A stretch of DNA of 37,976 bases from Sphaeroforma sirkka (Eukaryota; Opisthokonta; Ichthyosporea; Ichthyophonida). The position numbers and the translations under genes were made by a program. The stretch spans positions 100,001 to 137,976 of the forward strand of contig LUCW03000315.1 of NCBI GenBank assembly GCA_001586965.3, written 5' to 3'. Shown here one piece after another: positions 1 to 11,716 of this stretch. The notes below the pieces were generated by a model. That model ran no database searches. It saw only the letters and a list, made by a program, of their open reading frames with translations, and was not told the origin of the DNA. Position 1 is the first letter of the stretch. Each line of letters begins with the position of its first letter.

Positions 1-468
1 CACAAGGGCAGACATTCACATCTCCAGATCATTTATCATCATATCACACACACAAGGAAATATATATAATACCCTAGTGCAGTTGCTGCAGCTGATCAGA
101 TCTCGTCACAACAACGCAAACACGATCTTTTCTTGGCCCGGTCAACACAACAATACATTGCATGATTGGAGACCATTGCGATCGTCGTCACCTATTCGCA
201 CTCTAGTAGATAACCAATCTGCAGATCAACATCAGTATACTCGGTTTATTACACTGAAGACAAGCATCACTGCAATAGGTCGACAGTAGAGTATTGCGTA
301 AGACAGCGGAAAAAATGGTCAAGACAGAAGAGTATGTTGATTCATATTTATTATGTAAATATGTATGTTGAAGTTGCACACTCACAGATACCCACACGCA
401 AACGTAAACTTACACTTTACTTGTTACACACACACACACACACACACACACGAACACACTTCACACAC

Positions 469-525
<57 letters not shown>

Positions 526-752
526 ATGTGTGTGTGTGTGTGATGTGCGTGCATCACACACACGTGGATACATACGAATACGCGCGCGCACGCACGTACG
601 CGTACGCATAATACATCACGCACATTTTACACACACACAACAACACAAACACAATACGATCCCCCCACACATCAACAACACAAAAATAAACATATATACA
701 TATATATATATATATTATATACGCAACATGCGCAAAAATAATACAGCAAAAC

Positions 753-790
<38 letters not shown>

Positions 791-1408
791 GTATATGTAT
801 ATATGTATATATATGTATATATAATTATATATGTATATATATTATTACATACATATACATAATATATACATATTCATAAATATGTATCATATAACATATA
901 GCATAATTATAATATCCACATAACATATATAATATTATTATACATTATATATATAATATTACATATACATATATATAATATGTATATTATATACATACAT
1001 ATAATGCATAATATACATATATATATAATATTATTATTCATATTATTATATTATATACATATATGTAATCATATCATATTGCATAGCCCTTATTAGTATA
1101 TATATACATGCATAACCCATATAAACATGCAAAAATCGTGCAAAAATTTTTATGCTCATGTTGTTAAATGTATTATTATGTATGTGTAACATGTGTAACG
1201 TATATATATATTATTAATAATATTATATATAATATATAATAATAACCAATATTATATTATTAATATATATATACATATATATATAATACATACATGGGTT
1301 TTCTGTTTGACATGCATGCATACACATGCATGTATCCCTTTATCCCCATATGTATATGCTTAGTTTGCTGTTTGTTTGTGTATACATACAATATATATAT
1401 ATTTATAT

Positions 1409-1439
<31 letters not shown>

Positions 1440-1666
1440 GTATATATTATATACATACATATATGCTGCAATATTAATGTGTAACAATATACATACATAC
1501 ATATTACATACGATGCATGCATGCATGCATGTATATATATATATATATATATAATGCGCATCAATGCCATGTACACATATATGTTGTTATATATGTTGTT
1601 ATGTGCATATATCCCATAGCATTTATTTGCATTATTACATATATATATATATGTGTATATATTATT

Positions 1667-1707
<41 letters not shown>

Positions 1708-2097
1708 TACATACATACATGCATGCATGCATGTATGTATTTATTAATATTATTTTATATATATATATATTGGTAATGTATGCATGCATGCATACACGTA
1801 TACGTGCGTGCATGTATATATATGGCATCCATCCGTAACTATATATATATGTATTGTGCGTGTGATGTTTGTGTGTTGTGTTTTGTGTGCATTTGCATAA
1901 TATTATTATTTATTTATTTTATTTTATTTATTTTATTTATTTATTTGTTTTATTTACATATATATATTCACATATATAATGTATATGTTTATATATATAT
2001 ATATATATGCATATGTACTATATATATATATATTCACCTTATGCATGTATATGTGTGTGTGTGTGTGTGTGTGTGAATGTGTGTGTGTGTGTATTAT

Positions 2098-2149
<52 letters not shown>

Positions 2150-2212
2150 AATGTATTTATATTATATATATATATATATATATGTATGTATATTTATATA
2201 TACATATTCACT

Positions 2213-2251
<39 letters not shown>

Positions 2252-2600
2252 ATTGTCATCGGGTATAAATTTATCTTTATATACGTATATATTCTCGTCT
2301 ACGTATTCACAGATGTATAAATACGTGTTAATGCCGTATTCATATATTATATATACTTTAATACAAGTATATGTATATTATGGTATTTTTATACATTGGC
2401 AGTGTACGTGCAATTTCCTTTGTCCCGTTCTGATATACTGATGAGCTTTATACTCTCACATACGCATGTTTTAATAATTAGGATCACACACATGTCAGGA
2501 TATGTGTCACGCAAAATCTACTTTGTACTTGTTTGTTTATCCTAATACAGAGTAGGCATACATGAGTTCACCTATACGGGTTTAACAAGTCCTCCTCGTA
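1..2600. repeat. AT-rich microsatellite mosaic, no gene seen
   Basis: From about 427 to 2260 the sequence is a patchwork of (CA)n, (TA)n, (TG)n, (TAT)n and TTTA-type runs: a CA run at 427-450, TA runs at 468-520, 770-790 and 2100-2146, a TTA run at 1670-1700, TTTA runs at 1905-1950, and TG runs at 2050-2090 and 2233-2250. Open frames here encode only alternating Tyr-Ile, Thr-His or Cys-Val and are repeat artefacts. The first 300 bases and 2400-2600 are less repetitive but show no recognisable coding. The missing first coding exon of the downstream methyltransferase gene should lie in this stretch or beyond the window edge. Confidence 0.85.
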
Positions 2601-2623
2601 TTTTTTTTCGCACCCGTTTGCAG

Positions 2624-4137
2624 TAAAAGGACACTTGTCCTCAACTCAGCCACACCCGGCACCGAGCCTATACACTTTGAGTGGCCCTTCTCAGTACAAG
2701 ACGATACGGACACGGCAGTTGAGCTGTTAGAGACCATTCGTTTGGTGTCTGGCGACTTCTTAGAGCTGCAAGACCTGTTTACGGACGACCTCGACTCAGT
2801 CGATACCAACAAATGGTCCGAGATAAGTGTATGTTGTCTGGCGACTGGAAGTGACTGTGACTGGACTTGTATGCGCAAAAGTGCCTCAACGTTATGTGCC
2901 TAGAGGTCTTAAGGTTATGTGCTGAGAAGTGACTCACTGTTGTATGGTCATAGGTGACTTCACTTTATAGAAGCTGCTTAACGTTATAGAAGTTTTTTAT
3001 CTTGATAGGAGTCTCTTTTCATATATACACATACCCAGTTTTTCATGTTTATGTACATGAACGTATTATTGTCTTTTCGCCTCTATTTGTATGCATGATC
3101 GCCGCTCCGACCCAAATCAACACGAAACGAAAGCAACCCCCAATTCTTATTGCTTCCCTCTCAGATCTACACTTCACACATGTGTCCCTAATTCCATCGA
3201 TACTCTGCATCCTATCACCTCCCCTCGATTCTATAGGTATCCAAATAAACAAATGCCATAAATACGCCCCTAATTCTATTACGAAACACCCCACAGGACC
3301 TGGTGAGTCGGTACAACGCGGCCATTGCCAGTGTTATGACATTTGAAGGGGGCGATTCCAAAGCGCCCGCTCTCACCTCCGCCAATGTGCCTCTGGTCAA
3401 ACTGGTGATGAGACAAGTGTACAACGTAATCGACGATCCCAAGAAGCTCAACAACTACAAAAGCTTCTCCGAAGAGGTCTATGGCGAGTTCAACTTCAAC
3501 ATCGTCAAGGATATCATCGAGAAGGTGTGAGTGTGGATTGTGATGGTGGGGGTGGCTGGGAGTGTGTGGAGTCAGTTGTGCAAGCGTATATAGATGCAAC
3601 GCTGCCTCGCGGTCTCTATATGGCAAGTATGAAGGCGTATTTTGTAGGTATCCGCCAAGTACTCGTGCATACATACATGTGCTGGTACTCCTTCACGACA
3701 GACACCTATAACGTCTCTAATCCAACTTATGTCCACCAATATATCTCCTTCATTGAATGCCCTTATAACGTCTCTAATTCAATGTATATCCACGAAATAT
3801 ATCTCCTCCAATACCTGCCCTTATAACACGTATTTTCACTTATATTTATCAGTACATTTCCTTCATGACATGCCCTTATAACCCCTATTTTCGCTCATAT
3901 TCATCAATATATCTCCTTCACGACAGGCGCCTATAACCTCCGACGATGTGTTCATAGATCTGGGCAGTGGCGTGGGACAGATTGTACTGCAGACTTCGGC
4001 GCAGTGCCAATGCAAGTACTCATACGGCATTGAAAAACGAGACATCCCGCACGACTACGCAATGGTATGTCTTCTACTTTGGGTGAGTCGGCACGTATGT
4101 AGGTGTATGTATGTATGTAGGTATGTAGGTATGTATG

Positions 4138-4168
<31 letters not shown>

Positions 4169-6099
4169 GTATGTATGTGTATCCATACATTCATAAAAAC
4201 ATACATACATACATACATACATACATACATCCATGCATACATATATACATACATACATCATACATTAATACATGCATACAGACATACATACATACATATA
4301 TATATCTATAATATATATATTCATACCTCATGTTTTGTCCATTTGTTCCGCTGCAGATCATGGAGAAAGCCTATGTGCAGAAGATGAAGTGGTTTGGTAA
4401 GTCCTACGGCCCCTTTGAGCTGCATCAGGGCGACTTTTTGGACCCCAAATGGGTGCCGGTGATTCAGAAGTGTACCGTGGTCTTTTGTAACAACTACACC
4501 TTCCAACCCGACCTCAACCACGCGCTCAAGGAGATCTTTGTTGATCTGAAACACGGTATGTGGGGTGGTGTAGTTAGTATACTTTGATCTAGTGAATGGG
4601 CTACACTTATATTCTACCGATGTAGTGAATCGTTTAATCATTTGTGTTATACATACGTTAGTAATTAGTGTACACTGATCTACTTATATAGTTCCTGATG
4701 TACATACGCTGTTATTTAATGTACACTGTTGTAGCATATGATTTCCACATAAAGTAGTACGTTTTATACACTGATATAGTGAATGTTGTAAAGTGGCGTG
4801 TACATGTTTGTATATTCATAAACTGACGGAATCCACTTTGTATTTTGACCTACGCCTGTCCTCAGGCACCAGAATCATCTCCTCGGCGAGCTTTATGCCC
4901 CTGAACTTCCGAATTTCGGACCGTAACACAAACGGTAGGTACACTTTAACGTTGCGATGTGGTGGATCATGTGTGTGTATGTGTACACATAGGCGTGTGT
5001 GCAGAGTATAAGCTAATTAGCGCAGTATGGTTGTGTACATATGCGCATGTCTGTATAGGTACTCATGTGACCATCATAGCCATGAGATGAGATTGCGAAC
5101 ATGTTTATCACTTTCGTTCTCGCGAGCAACGATGACCTGAACCATTTATAATATTTTTAAGATTGCTGACACGCCTACTTGTTACTGGTATACTTCGGAA
5201 CATTAATACTTTTACCTACCATACCTATCATATTTATCATACCTACTATGCCAATCGTACCTATCATGCCTACTATACCCATCGTACCTACCATAGCTAC
5301 TGTACCTACCATGCCTATCATACCTACCATACCTATCATGCCTACCATACCCACCATACTAATCATCCCTACCGTACCTACTATACTAATCATCCCTACC
5401 GTACCTACCATACCTACCATACCTATCATGCCTACCATACCAATCATACCTATCATGCCTACCATACCCATCGTACCTACCATACTTACCATACCTACCA
5501 TTCCTACCATGCCTACCATACCTACCGTACCTACCATACCTATTATACCTACCATACCTACCATACTAATCATCCCTACCGTACCTATCATTACATCTTT
5601 GACAGACATACATTGTTTGTGTGCGTTATACTATCACACATGTGCCACATCTCTGACAGACATGCTCTACCTGTATCTCGCACTTTTGCAGATATCGGTT
5701 GCATCATGAATGTGCGCAAGGTTACCTTCACGGGAGAAGGAGTCTCGTGGACAGACAAGCCGCTGGACTATTTTATACACACAATCGACAAAACTAAATT
5801 AGACAGGTACGTGTGAGGATTACTAGAGACAACATATACAAAGTAGGTGAGATACAAAAGTGGTTAACAGACAGGTGACGTGCGTCTGAAAACTGAGTAG
5901 TCTGAATGGTGGCTTGCTGTTGTAGATTACGTTATAGTGTCGATTGTTATTTTGTGTAGGTGGTGCTATATGTTGTAGATAGTGCTAAAACTAAGGTCTA
6001 TGTAGCTATAGATAGAACTATCATCTCACTCACTGTATATATTTGATATCTAAAGTCTATGTAGCTATATATATCATCTCACTTACTGTACACTTATGC

Positions 6100-6142
<43 letters not shown>

Positions 6143-9100
6143 TAAATATGTATATACCTAAGCTCTAGGCATCGATAAGTATATATAGGCCGTCTCACTG
6201 ACACCCACACCCACACCCCCTGTCCTCATTGCGGTGCACTTTGGGCTTACGCAGATACTTTATGGACAAGAAAATCAGAGAGGTCCAGGCCGCTGCGATG
6301 GAGTCCGGAAGTTCAAGCGAAAACAACACATCAGACGAAGAGTTCATGCCCAACCTGGCCGTGGATAAGGCGCGTCACCATGGCCACCAGACCATCGCCG
6401 AGTCCAGGTCTGCGAGCCGGAGACGCATGGAGTATGACGATGTAAGTCTCAACCTATTGTAGTGCCATTCATTCGGCACGCTCAGCGCAGCGCCTTGCAT
6501 GCCGTTTGTAGCGCGTGTGTAGATGAGTAACTCGGGTGTCTAATGTAAATGCTCGCCGTGTAGACGCTCGTGGTGGTGTTGGTTGTGTGCACGTACTGTT
6601 ACTACTGTGATTGTTTGTGATGTTATTGTTTGTGAATTGTTTGTGATTGTTTGTAATAGGCTTTGATTGTGGCTGTTCTATTGTGCAATTGCTCGTAGGG
6701 TAGACGCTCGTGGTGGTGTTAGTCGTGTGCACGTACTGCTATTACTGTGATTGGCTTAGTGTTTCTTCGTCGATTTATATCACAAAAAACACACCGCACA
6801 TGGTCCACAGTCAGTCAGTCAACTAAATAGTCAAAGGAGAGTTCTATCGCCGTTGCGTTTGTTCATATACGCACAGGCTGAACCATTTGCAGGTGACATG
6901 GTGTGTGTAAGCGTGTGCTTGGTAGCAGTATGGTCTCATTCGTCCAATTGAAACGCCCGAACTTATCCCCAGGGAATATCAGACACACATCTCTGCAATC
7001 CTCGTTCATCCCCACAGTAACGTATTAGAATATACTCGGCAGTGCTATGTACCACAGACGTTAAACGTCTTGTTGCTATTTTTCAAACGGCTACTTATGT
7101 GTAAACCCATTCACCGTGTCTATCGGCGATCAGACGTCCTCAAGCGAAGACTCGCAGTCAGAATATGACTCCACGTCATCGGATGAACCGCAGAAGAGCA
7201 GCGTTAAAAAAGAAGCCTGCCGCCAGACGGGGCAGGCCGCCGGCCAATCAGAACGCAGAAAAAATAAGAGCAGCCAATAATATTGCGTCCACAAATAGAA
7301 TCGCGAGCCAGAGCGCGGCCGTGAGCAGATTGGCGAGCCAGAATGCGTCCAGGACCGGCAGTCCCCACGTGCGAAGTATATCACCTGCCACATCGCGCAA
7401 AACGGACCGAGACGCCAAGGACATCGAGCAACCCCGGGAAAAGCGGGACAGAAGCGGGATCAGAAACGGACCCAACCGGTCTACCAGTACACACACAAAC
7501 ACCGCAGGCAGTGGTAGCGGCACTGGCAACCGTAGTACTAATAGGAACGACAGACCCAAGGGCGACACCAGCAGAGACCCCAGCCGACCACGGGATACAG
7601 ACCTCGACCGCGACCGCGACAAACGGGACAAGCACCCGAAAAAACCCCACAGGGCCACAAACGACTCGAACGATGGGAAGGGACAAAACCCCACCACCAC
7701 CCACACACACAAAGAGCCGTACAATGTGCCAAGGCCAGACAGCCGCAACAGTGCGAATGGGGTACCTCAGATCTCACGAGAGTCGCCTGCGCTCACGGTC
7801 ACGCGCACAGACAGCGCCACGAGCGAGTGGGCCAAGGAGGAAGCACGCCTGGACCAGACCGAGGTGGATGCGGGTGTGGACGAGGTGGTGGACGCGTTCG
7901 TTGCTAGGCAACGCACACAGCTGCGCGAGTTTATGCACAGCCACAACCCGCAGCAGCGGCTCAGTCGGCTGGAGAAGGAGAACACACGGCTGAGAAGCCA
8001 GCTGAAGCGCACGCTGGCGGAGGTACAGGCAACCACAGCCAAGCTAACCGGAGAGTATAGGGAACTCAGTGGGCTGGCTGCCAACGGCGTGGCGACGCCC
8101 GTAAACGGGTTGCTAGGCATTGACTTGGCGAATGCGAATGAGCATGGCTCGGACGAAGGGACTGCAGAAGAGGCGGCTTCTGCGTTGCTGCTTCGAGAAC
8201 AGAGGCTCCTGAGAGAAATCAAGGTAGGTTTTGCATAGGGTAGGTATTCCATGCGGTAGGTATTCCGTGAGTAGGTATTCCACGCGGTAGGTATTCCATG
8301 GGATAGGTATTCCATGAGGTAGCTCAATCGGTCCTGTCTCTTGTCTCTGTTACAGGGCCCCAAACCGATTTTCTACTTGTACCCATTCCACGACTCTTCT
8401 GTGTTCTATGTAGCAACAAACCCTAATGACCTATCCTCTTGCAGCAAGTTAATCCCTTATAGTATTCCGCACTAGCGTAGTCACATTACAAAAGTCATTC
8501 TACTAATACCCATTCCACGAATTTTCTGTCCTATATATAGCAACTCTATCTCAATACGACTGTGGTGGATGAGACGCAGCGCCAAAAGCTGTTAGTCAAA
8601 GATCTCAAGGTGCTATGCCGCTTCGCGGGGCTTAAAATCCAAAAATGGAAACAGCGCTTCGAGTTCACCCACAGCGACCCTGTAAGTGGTGGTCCTGCCT
8701 CTGTGTTGGTAGAGTTTTGCGGCTTAGGGTTTAGGGTTTACTCGTACATCCAGCGTGCTTATCGTGTACACACGCACTGCTTGAGTTTGCAGTGAGTTTG
8801 CAGTGAGCTAAAACTCGCAGAAACCAAGACTGTGATGCTACTGACTTGAAAGTATCCAGCATGTATTGGGGTTTTCTTTCTTGCTATGATATGTGTACAC
8901 ACACCCTTTTGAATATCTTTATGTTTCTTGTCGAGTGTAAGTGCACAATCAACTGGAATAGCAAGTTACATCTTTATCACATGTATAGTATCGACTGGAC
9001 TGATACCATGTCAATCTGGTATAGGAAGAACCCGGATGATATGTTCTAAGATAAGAATAGCATATCCGCTAGCATACGGTCAAGCTATTGCTTTAGTTAT

Positions 9101-9771
9101 AACTGTTTTGTGTGGTTTAGGTGTTGTAGTAGGTGATTGGGATGAATATATATTGGCCCATGATCGGAATTGAACGCTGCATCGTTGTACAGGTACATAG
9201 CATGGAGTGAATAGTATAGTCGGCGGCCCAATATATCAAAGTATAGGTCGGATGAACCGAAATTTGGGACCATTCGCTTACACAACTACGTAGCTTGGGA
9301 TCAGTAGTATACCTGGTGGATAGTAAATGACCAGCTACACTGCAATATAAGTCACCTATACCATGGTCCAGCTTTGATTCATGAGTATCCCGTTGATGCC
9401 CTGACTCCCTTGCCGTGGCCTTGTGTTTCGCCGAAAAGATGTCACAGATTCCAATTGAGTTCGTATTACACTCACCTGAATAGTGTGATTTTATCTGAAA
9501 AGCTATTGTATATCCAGTCTGTTTTGACCCGATTTTCCGGACCCGACTTTCACAGGTTAAACTAAACAAGGAGATACAATCTTTCAAGACGGATGTGGGC
9601 AAAGCACTACGCGAAGTGGGCTTCCAATGCCCTACTCTCAGTACCGCTGAAAGAACTACAACTCAACCGAGTGATAGACCTAGCGAGAGCGATACACCGT
9701 ACAAACGGCAGACAAGCGCTGACGTAGGGGACAGGTCCACGGCGACCAAGAAAGCGCGGTCGGATGGATAG
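2624..9771 (+). CDS. DOT1L: DOT1-like histone H3 lysine-79 N-methyltransferase, multi-exon, 5' end missing
   Basis: Transfers methyl groups from S-adenosylmethionine to H3K79 in nucleosomes, in the nucleus. Exons read from GT-AG borders with consistent phase: 2624-2828, 3297-3524, 3927-4064, 4357-4555, 4866-4934, 5692-5806, 6255-6441, 7134-8223, 8541-8681 and 9556-9771 (stop TAG), about 860 codons. Exons 1-7 carry the DOT1 fold in order: a helical N-terminal part with ETIRLVSGD, then NNYKSF and VYGEF, SAM motif I DLGSGVGQ, the acidic loop EKRDIP, NNYTF, PLNFRI, and GVSWTDKPLDYFIHTID. Exon 8 onward gives an acidic Ser-rich linker, an AT-hook-like RRGRPP, an Arg/Asp-rich low-complexity part and a coiled coil running through exons 8-10, resembling the coiled-coil region of animal DOT1L. 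Exon 8 needs a one-base shift at an A6 run (7206-7211) to stay open. The initiator exon was not found; the acceptor at 2623 implies an upstream exon. Confidence 0.93.
3525..3926 (+). repeat. DOT1L intron 2: five-unit tandem array of its own 3' splice junction
   Basis: Units of 55-58 bases begin CTTCA or similar at 3691, 3748, 3806, 3861 and 3916. Each holds a version of CTTCACGACAG followed by a version of GCGCCTATAAC. The last unit is the real acceptor (AG at 3925-3926) plus the first codons of exon 3. The first unit keeps an intact AG at 3700-3701; the middle ones have lost it. Confidence 0.8.
4091..4262. repeat. (GTAT)n followed by (CATA)n, inverted tetranucleotide arrays in DOT1L intron 3
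   Basis: A run of GTAT/GTAG tetramers (about 4104-4178) is followed, after a short spacer, by a run of CATA tetramers (about 4201-4258). The two runs are complementary and could fold into a long hairpin in DNA or pre-mRNA. The GTAT run starts about 30 bases after the intron donor GTATGT and contains many further copies of that hexamer. Confidence 0.85.
5210..5602. repeat. CCTACCATA-type minisatellite in DOT1L intron 5
   Basis: About 390 bases of degenerate 6- and 9-base units built from CCTACC, ATA, CCTATCATG and similar. All unit lengths are multiples of three, so several frames stay open on both strands. One frame, encoding a Tyr-His-Thr rich repeat, runs on into exon 6 without a stop. Confidence 0.9.
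5991..6140. repeat. Two-copy direct repeat and (TA)n in DOT1L intron 6
   Basis: A segment with the core GTCTATGTAGCTATA followed by ATCATCTCACT and ACTGTA occurs at about 5995-6038 and again at 6054-6092. It is followed by a (TA)n run at about 6103-6139. A shorter, more diverged echo (AAGCTCTAGGCATCGATA) lies just beyond. Confidence 0.7.
6558..6755. repeat. 140-base-spaced direct repeat in DOT1L intron 7
   Basis: The segment starting TAGACGCTCGTGGTGGTGTT at 6561 recurs at 6701. Each copy continues for about 50 bases, including TGTGCACGTACTG, with a few substitutions. Between the copies are short TTGTTTGTGA iterations. Confidence 0.85.
8224..8318 (+). repeat. Six 16-base units starting at the DOT1L intron 8 donor
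   Basis: Exon 8 ends at 8223 (codon AAG). The intron begins with the unit 8224-8239 (GTAGGTTTTGCATAGG), followed by 8240-8255, 8256-8270, 8271-8286, 8287-8302 and 8303-8318, all versions of GTAGGTATTCCATGCG. Five of the six units begin with the donor-like hexamer GTAGGT, so the splice site is the first member of the array. Confidence 0.9.
8374..8558 (+). repeat. Duplicated acceptor and exon edge in DOT1L intron 8
   Basis: The 57-base segment 8374-8430 and the segment 8502-8558 share ACCCATTCCACGA, a TTCTGT stretch, a TAG and then CAAC. The second copy contains the acceptor used for exon 9 (AG at 8539-8540) and the first bases of that exon. The first copy keeps its AG at 8412-8413 but leads into a frame that soon stops. 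Confidence 0.75.
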
Positions 9772-11716
9772 GGTGTACTCAACTTTTTTAAATGACTTTT
9801 AATAAACGGCTTTCTACTTTTTTAAAGAATGATTTTATAAACAACTTTTCGCCAGATACGAAATAAATTTAAGGGGTGTATAAAGCCATAGTAAATGCAT
9901 TTTTCACCCTATGAATTGGTTATATGATTGTCTTGTATGCCTATGTTGAGGTGCACGACCTTCGATCGAAAGCATCGGAGGGGTGACGAGCTAAACCTTA
10001 AACATTAAACACACAAATCCAGCACAGCCCAAAGCTTACAAATAGTACAGTGTACAAACAAAGCTGATCGTGACTTGATATCACATTCCAGTTAATACAT
10101 GTCTTAGCCATATCGAAGTGTGCCACGTGAGAGGACTGTATGGAAGACCGCGATATGGAGCCACACCCCGGGCTAGCTGCGAATACGATGATGGAAGAGA
10201 CAGTACCTTCGCCATAACCTTCTAAAAAGACACTTTGCGCGCTTAAGATTGATTTTTATCATCTTATATATGAGACAACCCCCTGCCGGGTCACAGGCAA
10301 CCCCAAATAGTTCTGCATCTGAAATAAGCGTCAGGTTAATCATAAAACTAATCGGCTGACGATATATGGTACTACTCAGGACTATCTCTCGCGGTCTTCT
10401 TTATAAACCAGGGGATTTAACCATACTTCTCATGCGCACAGAGTGGATTGCCTGCACAGTTCGTATATCTGATTTCGTGATATCACCCCATTGAAAATTC
10501 AACGCAGTGTCTATCTGTGGCGAAGCTATGATAAGAAGCAGTATACGCCCCTTGTCCATGCATCACTACTAACAAGAAAACTGGTGAATGTTGAATGTTC
10601 CTATTCATTCATCTTGTAGGGTATGAGACCTGCGTGTACCTAAACTTATGCACGGTAAATTTTGTATATCAATTCTGTACGCAGAGAGGCACCTTCAAAC
10701 TTGAAAATAAACAAACAATGGTCAGCCAATGGCCATGATTGATTATTAGAAGTCCGTGCCAACAAGAAGCTTCTGTGTTCTAAAGCTTGAACTTTTGTCG
10801 TCTATGAACTCGGAAGTGTCTATAAACTCCGAACAGCAGTGAAGCATAGCCTCCTGGTCCCTGGAGTCCTGTTGCCATGACTGAAGTCAGTGAAGTCAGT
10901 GAAGTCAGTGATCCCCGAAGCCTGAAGGGTAGATAAATTGCCGCCAATTTCACAGTCGGCCAAATTTAGCTTGCTTATATTTACTCTCTCACTCTACTCA
11001 GCCACTCAGATCTCAGTGAGAAGCATTCGCATGCCAAGTATTTTTATATACATGTAAAATTAATTAGGCATTATATTCGTTAAAAAAAGCGTATATACGT
11101 TTAGACTTGAGTATCGGTTTTAGAACAAATATATATCGACTTTGTATACGTTAAATCCAAAGTACGTACGTCTATTTCCAAACTCAAACTTACGGTGCGG
11201 CAGCTACGCCAGTCGTAGTCTGATGAAACGTATTCAAATACGGATTAAATGTTGTTTTAGTTATTTATCTTGTTGGTATTTTACGTTGTCTTCGATAAAT
11301 AGACGTATATACGCAATACGTGATAAGCCCTTTGAACAGTGAACACCTTTTAAATATAAATATATGTGTGTGTGTGTGTGTTAGTCTATACATGTATATA
11401 TAGGTCATGTATATAAATATATATCAATAATAGTAGGCTTATTTTTTGGTATCTATTCTGAGGTGACTATATGGATCTAACTTTCCACGGACTTTCCGTC
11501 ACACGTATCTAACTACTTTTGCAATGTACGGTGAAATAGTTGTTCAGTGACCTCATAGCTCGAGTATTGTTGTTTTTAGTACAATAGTACAGCCGCGTGT
11601 AAGCGCTCTCATCGAAGACTGAAAGTATCGCAACGCAACTCTATTGAAAGAAACCTTATCCCTGGCCCTATTCACACATAGAGTGATAGTGAGAGTATTA
11701 TATTGAATTAGTGATC
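9772..11716. other. Intergenic region between the DOT1L-like and FUSC-like genes
   Basis: About 1.9 kb without any open frame resembling a protein. It holds three tandem TGAAGTCAG units at about 10881-10909 and a short (TG)n near 11368-11380. The promoter and 5' leader of the next gene must lie in the right part, but I see no confident core promoter motif. Confidence 0.6.
9801..9806 (+). terminator. Polyadenylation signal AATAAA of the DOT1L-like gene
   Basis: A canonical AATAAA lies 30 bases after the TAG stop of the last exon, in a T-rich context. A second AATAAA-like hexamer occurs near 9860. The close spacing supports the chosen stop codon. Confidence 0.6.

Noticed and set aside
334..2441. 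Many open frames of 60-113 codons in the first 2.4 kb
   Set aside because: They encode only repeats of Tyr-Ile, Thr-His, Cys-Val and similar from dinucleotide and tetranucleotide runs; no start context or domain.
7248..7748. Minus-strand and alternative plus frames over DOT1L exon 8
   Set aside because: Shadows of the Arg/Asp/Thr-rich coding sequence; the chosen frame is the only one that joins exon 9 in phase.
8716..8740. TTAGGG-TTTAGGG motif resembling telomere repeats
   Set aside because: Only two units in an intron; expected by chance at this length.
9151..9234. Minus-strand tRNA-like segment with a terminal inverted repeat (ATATTGG ends) and a GTTCAATTCC-like T-loop
   Set aside because: The acceptor pairing has mismatches, no A-box or anticodon arm is visible, and it lies within DOT1L intron 9; at best a tRNA-derived relic.
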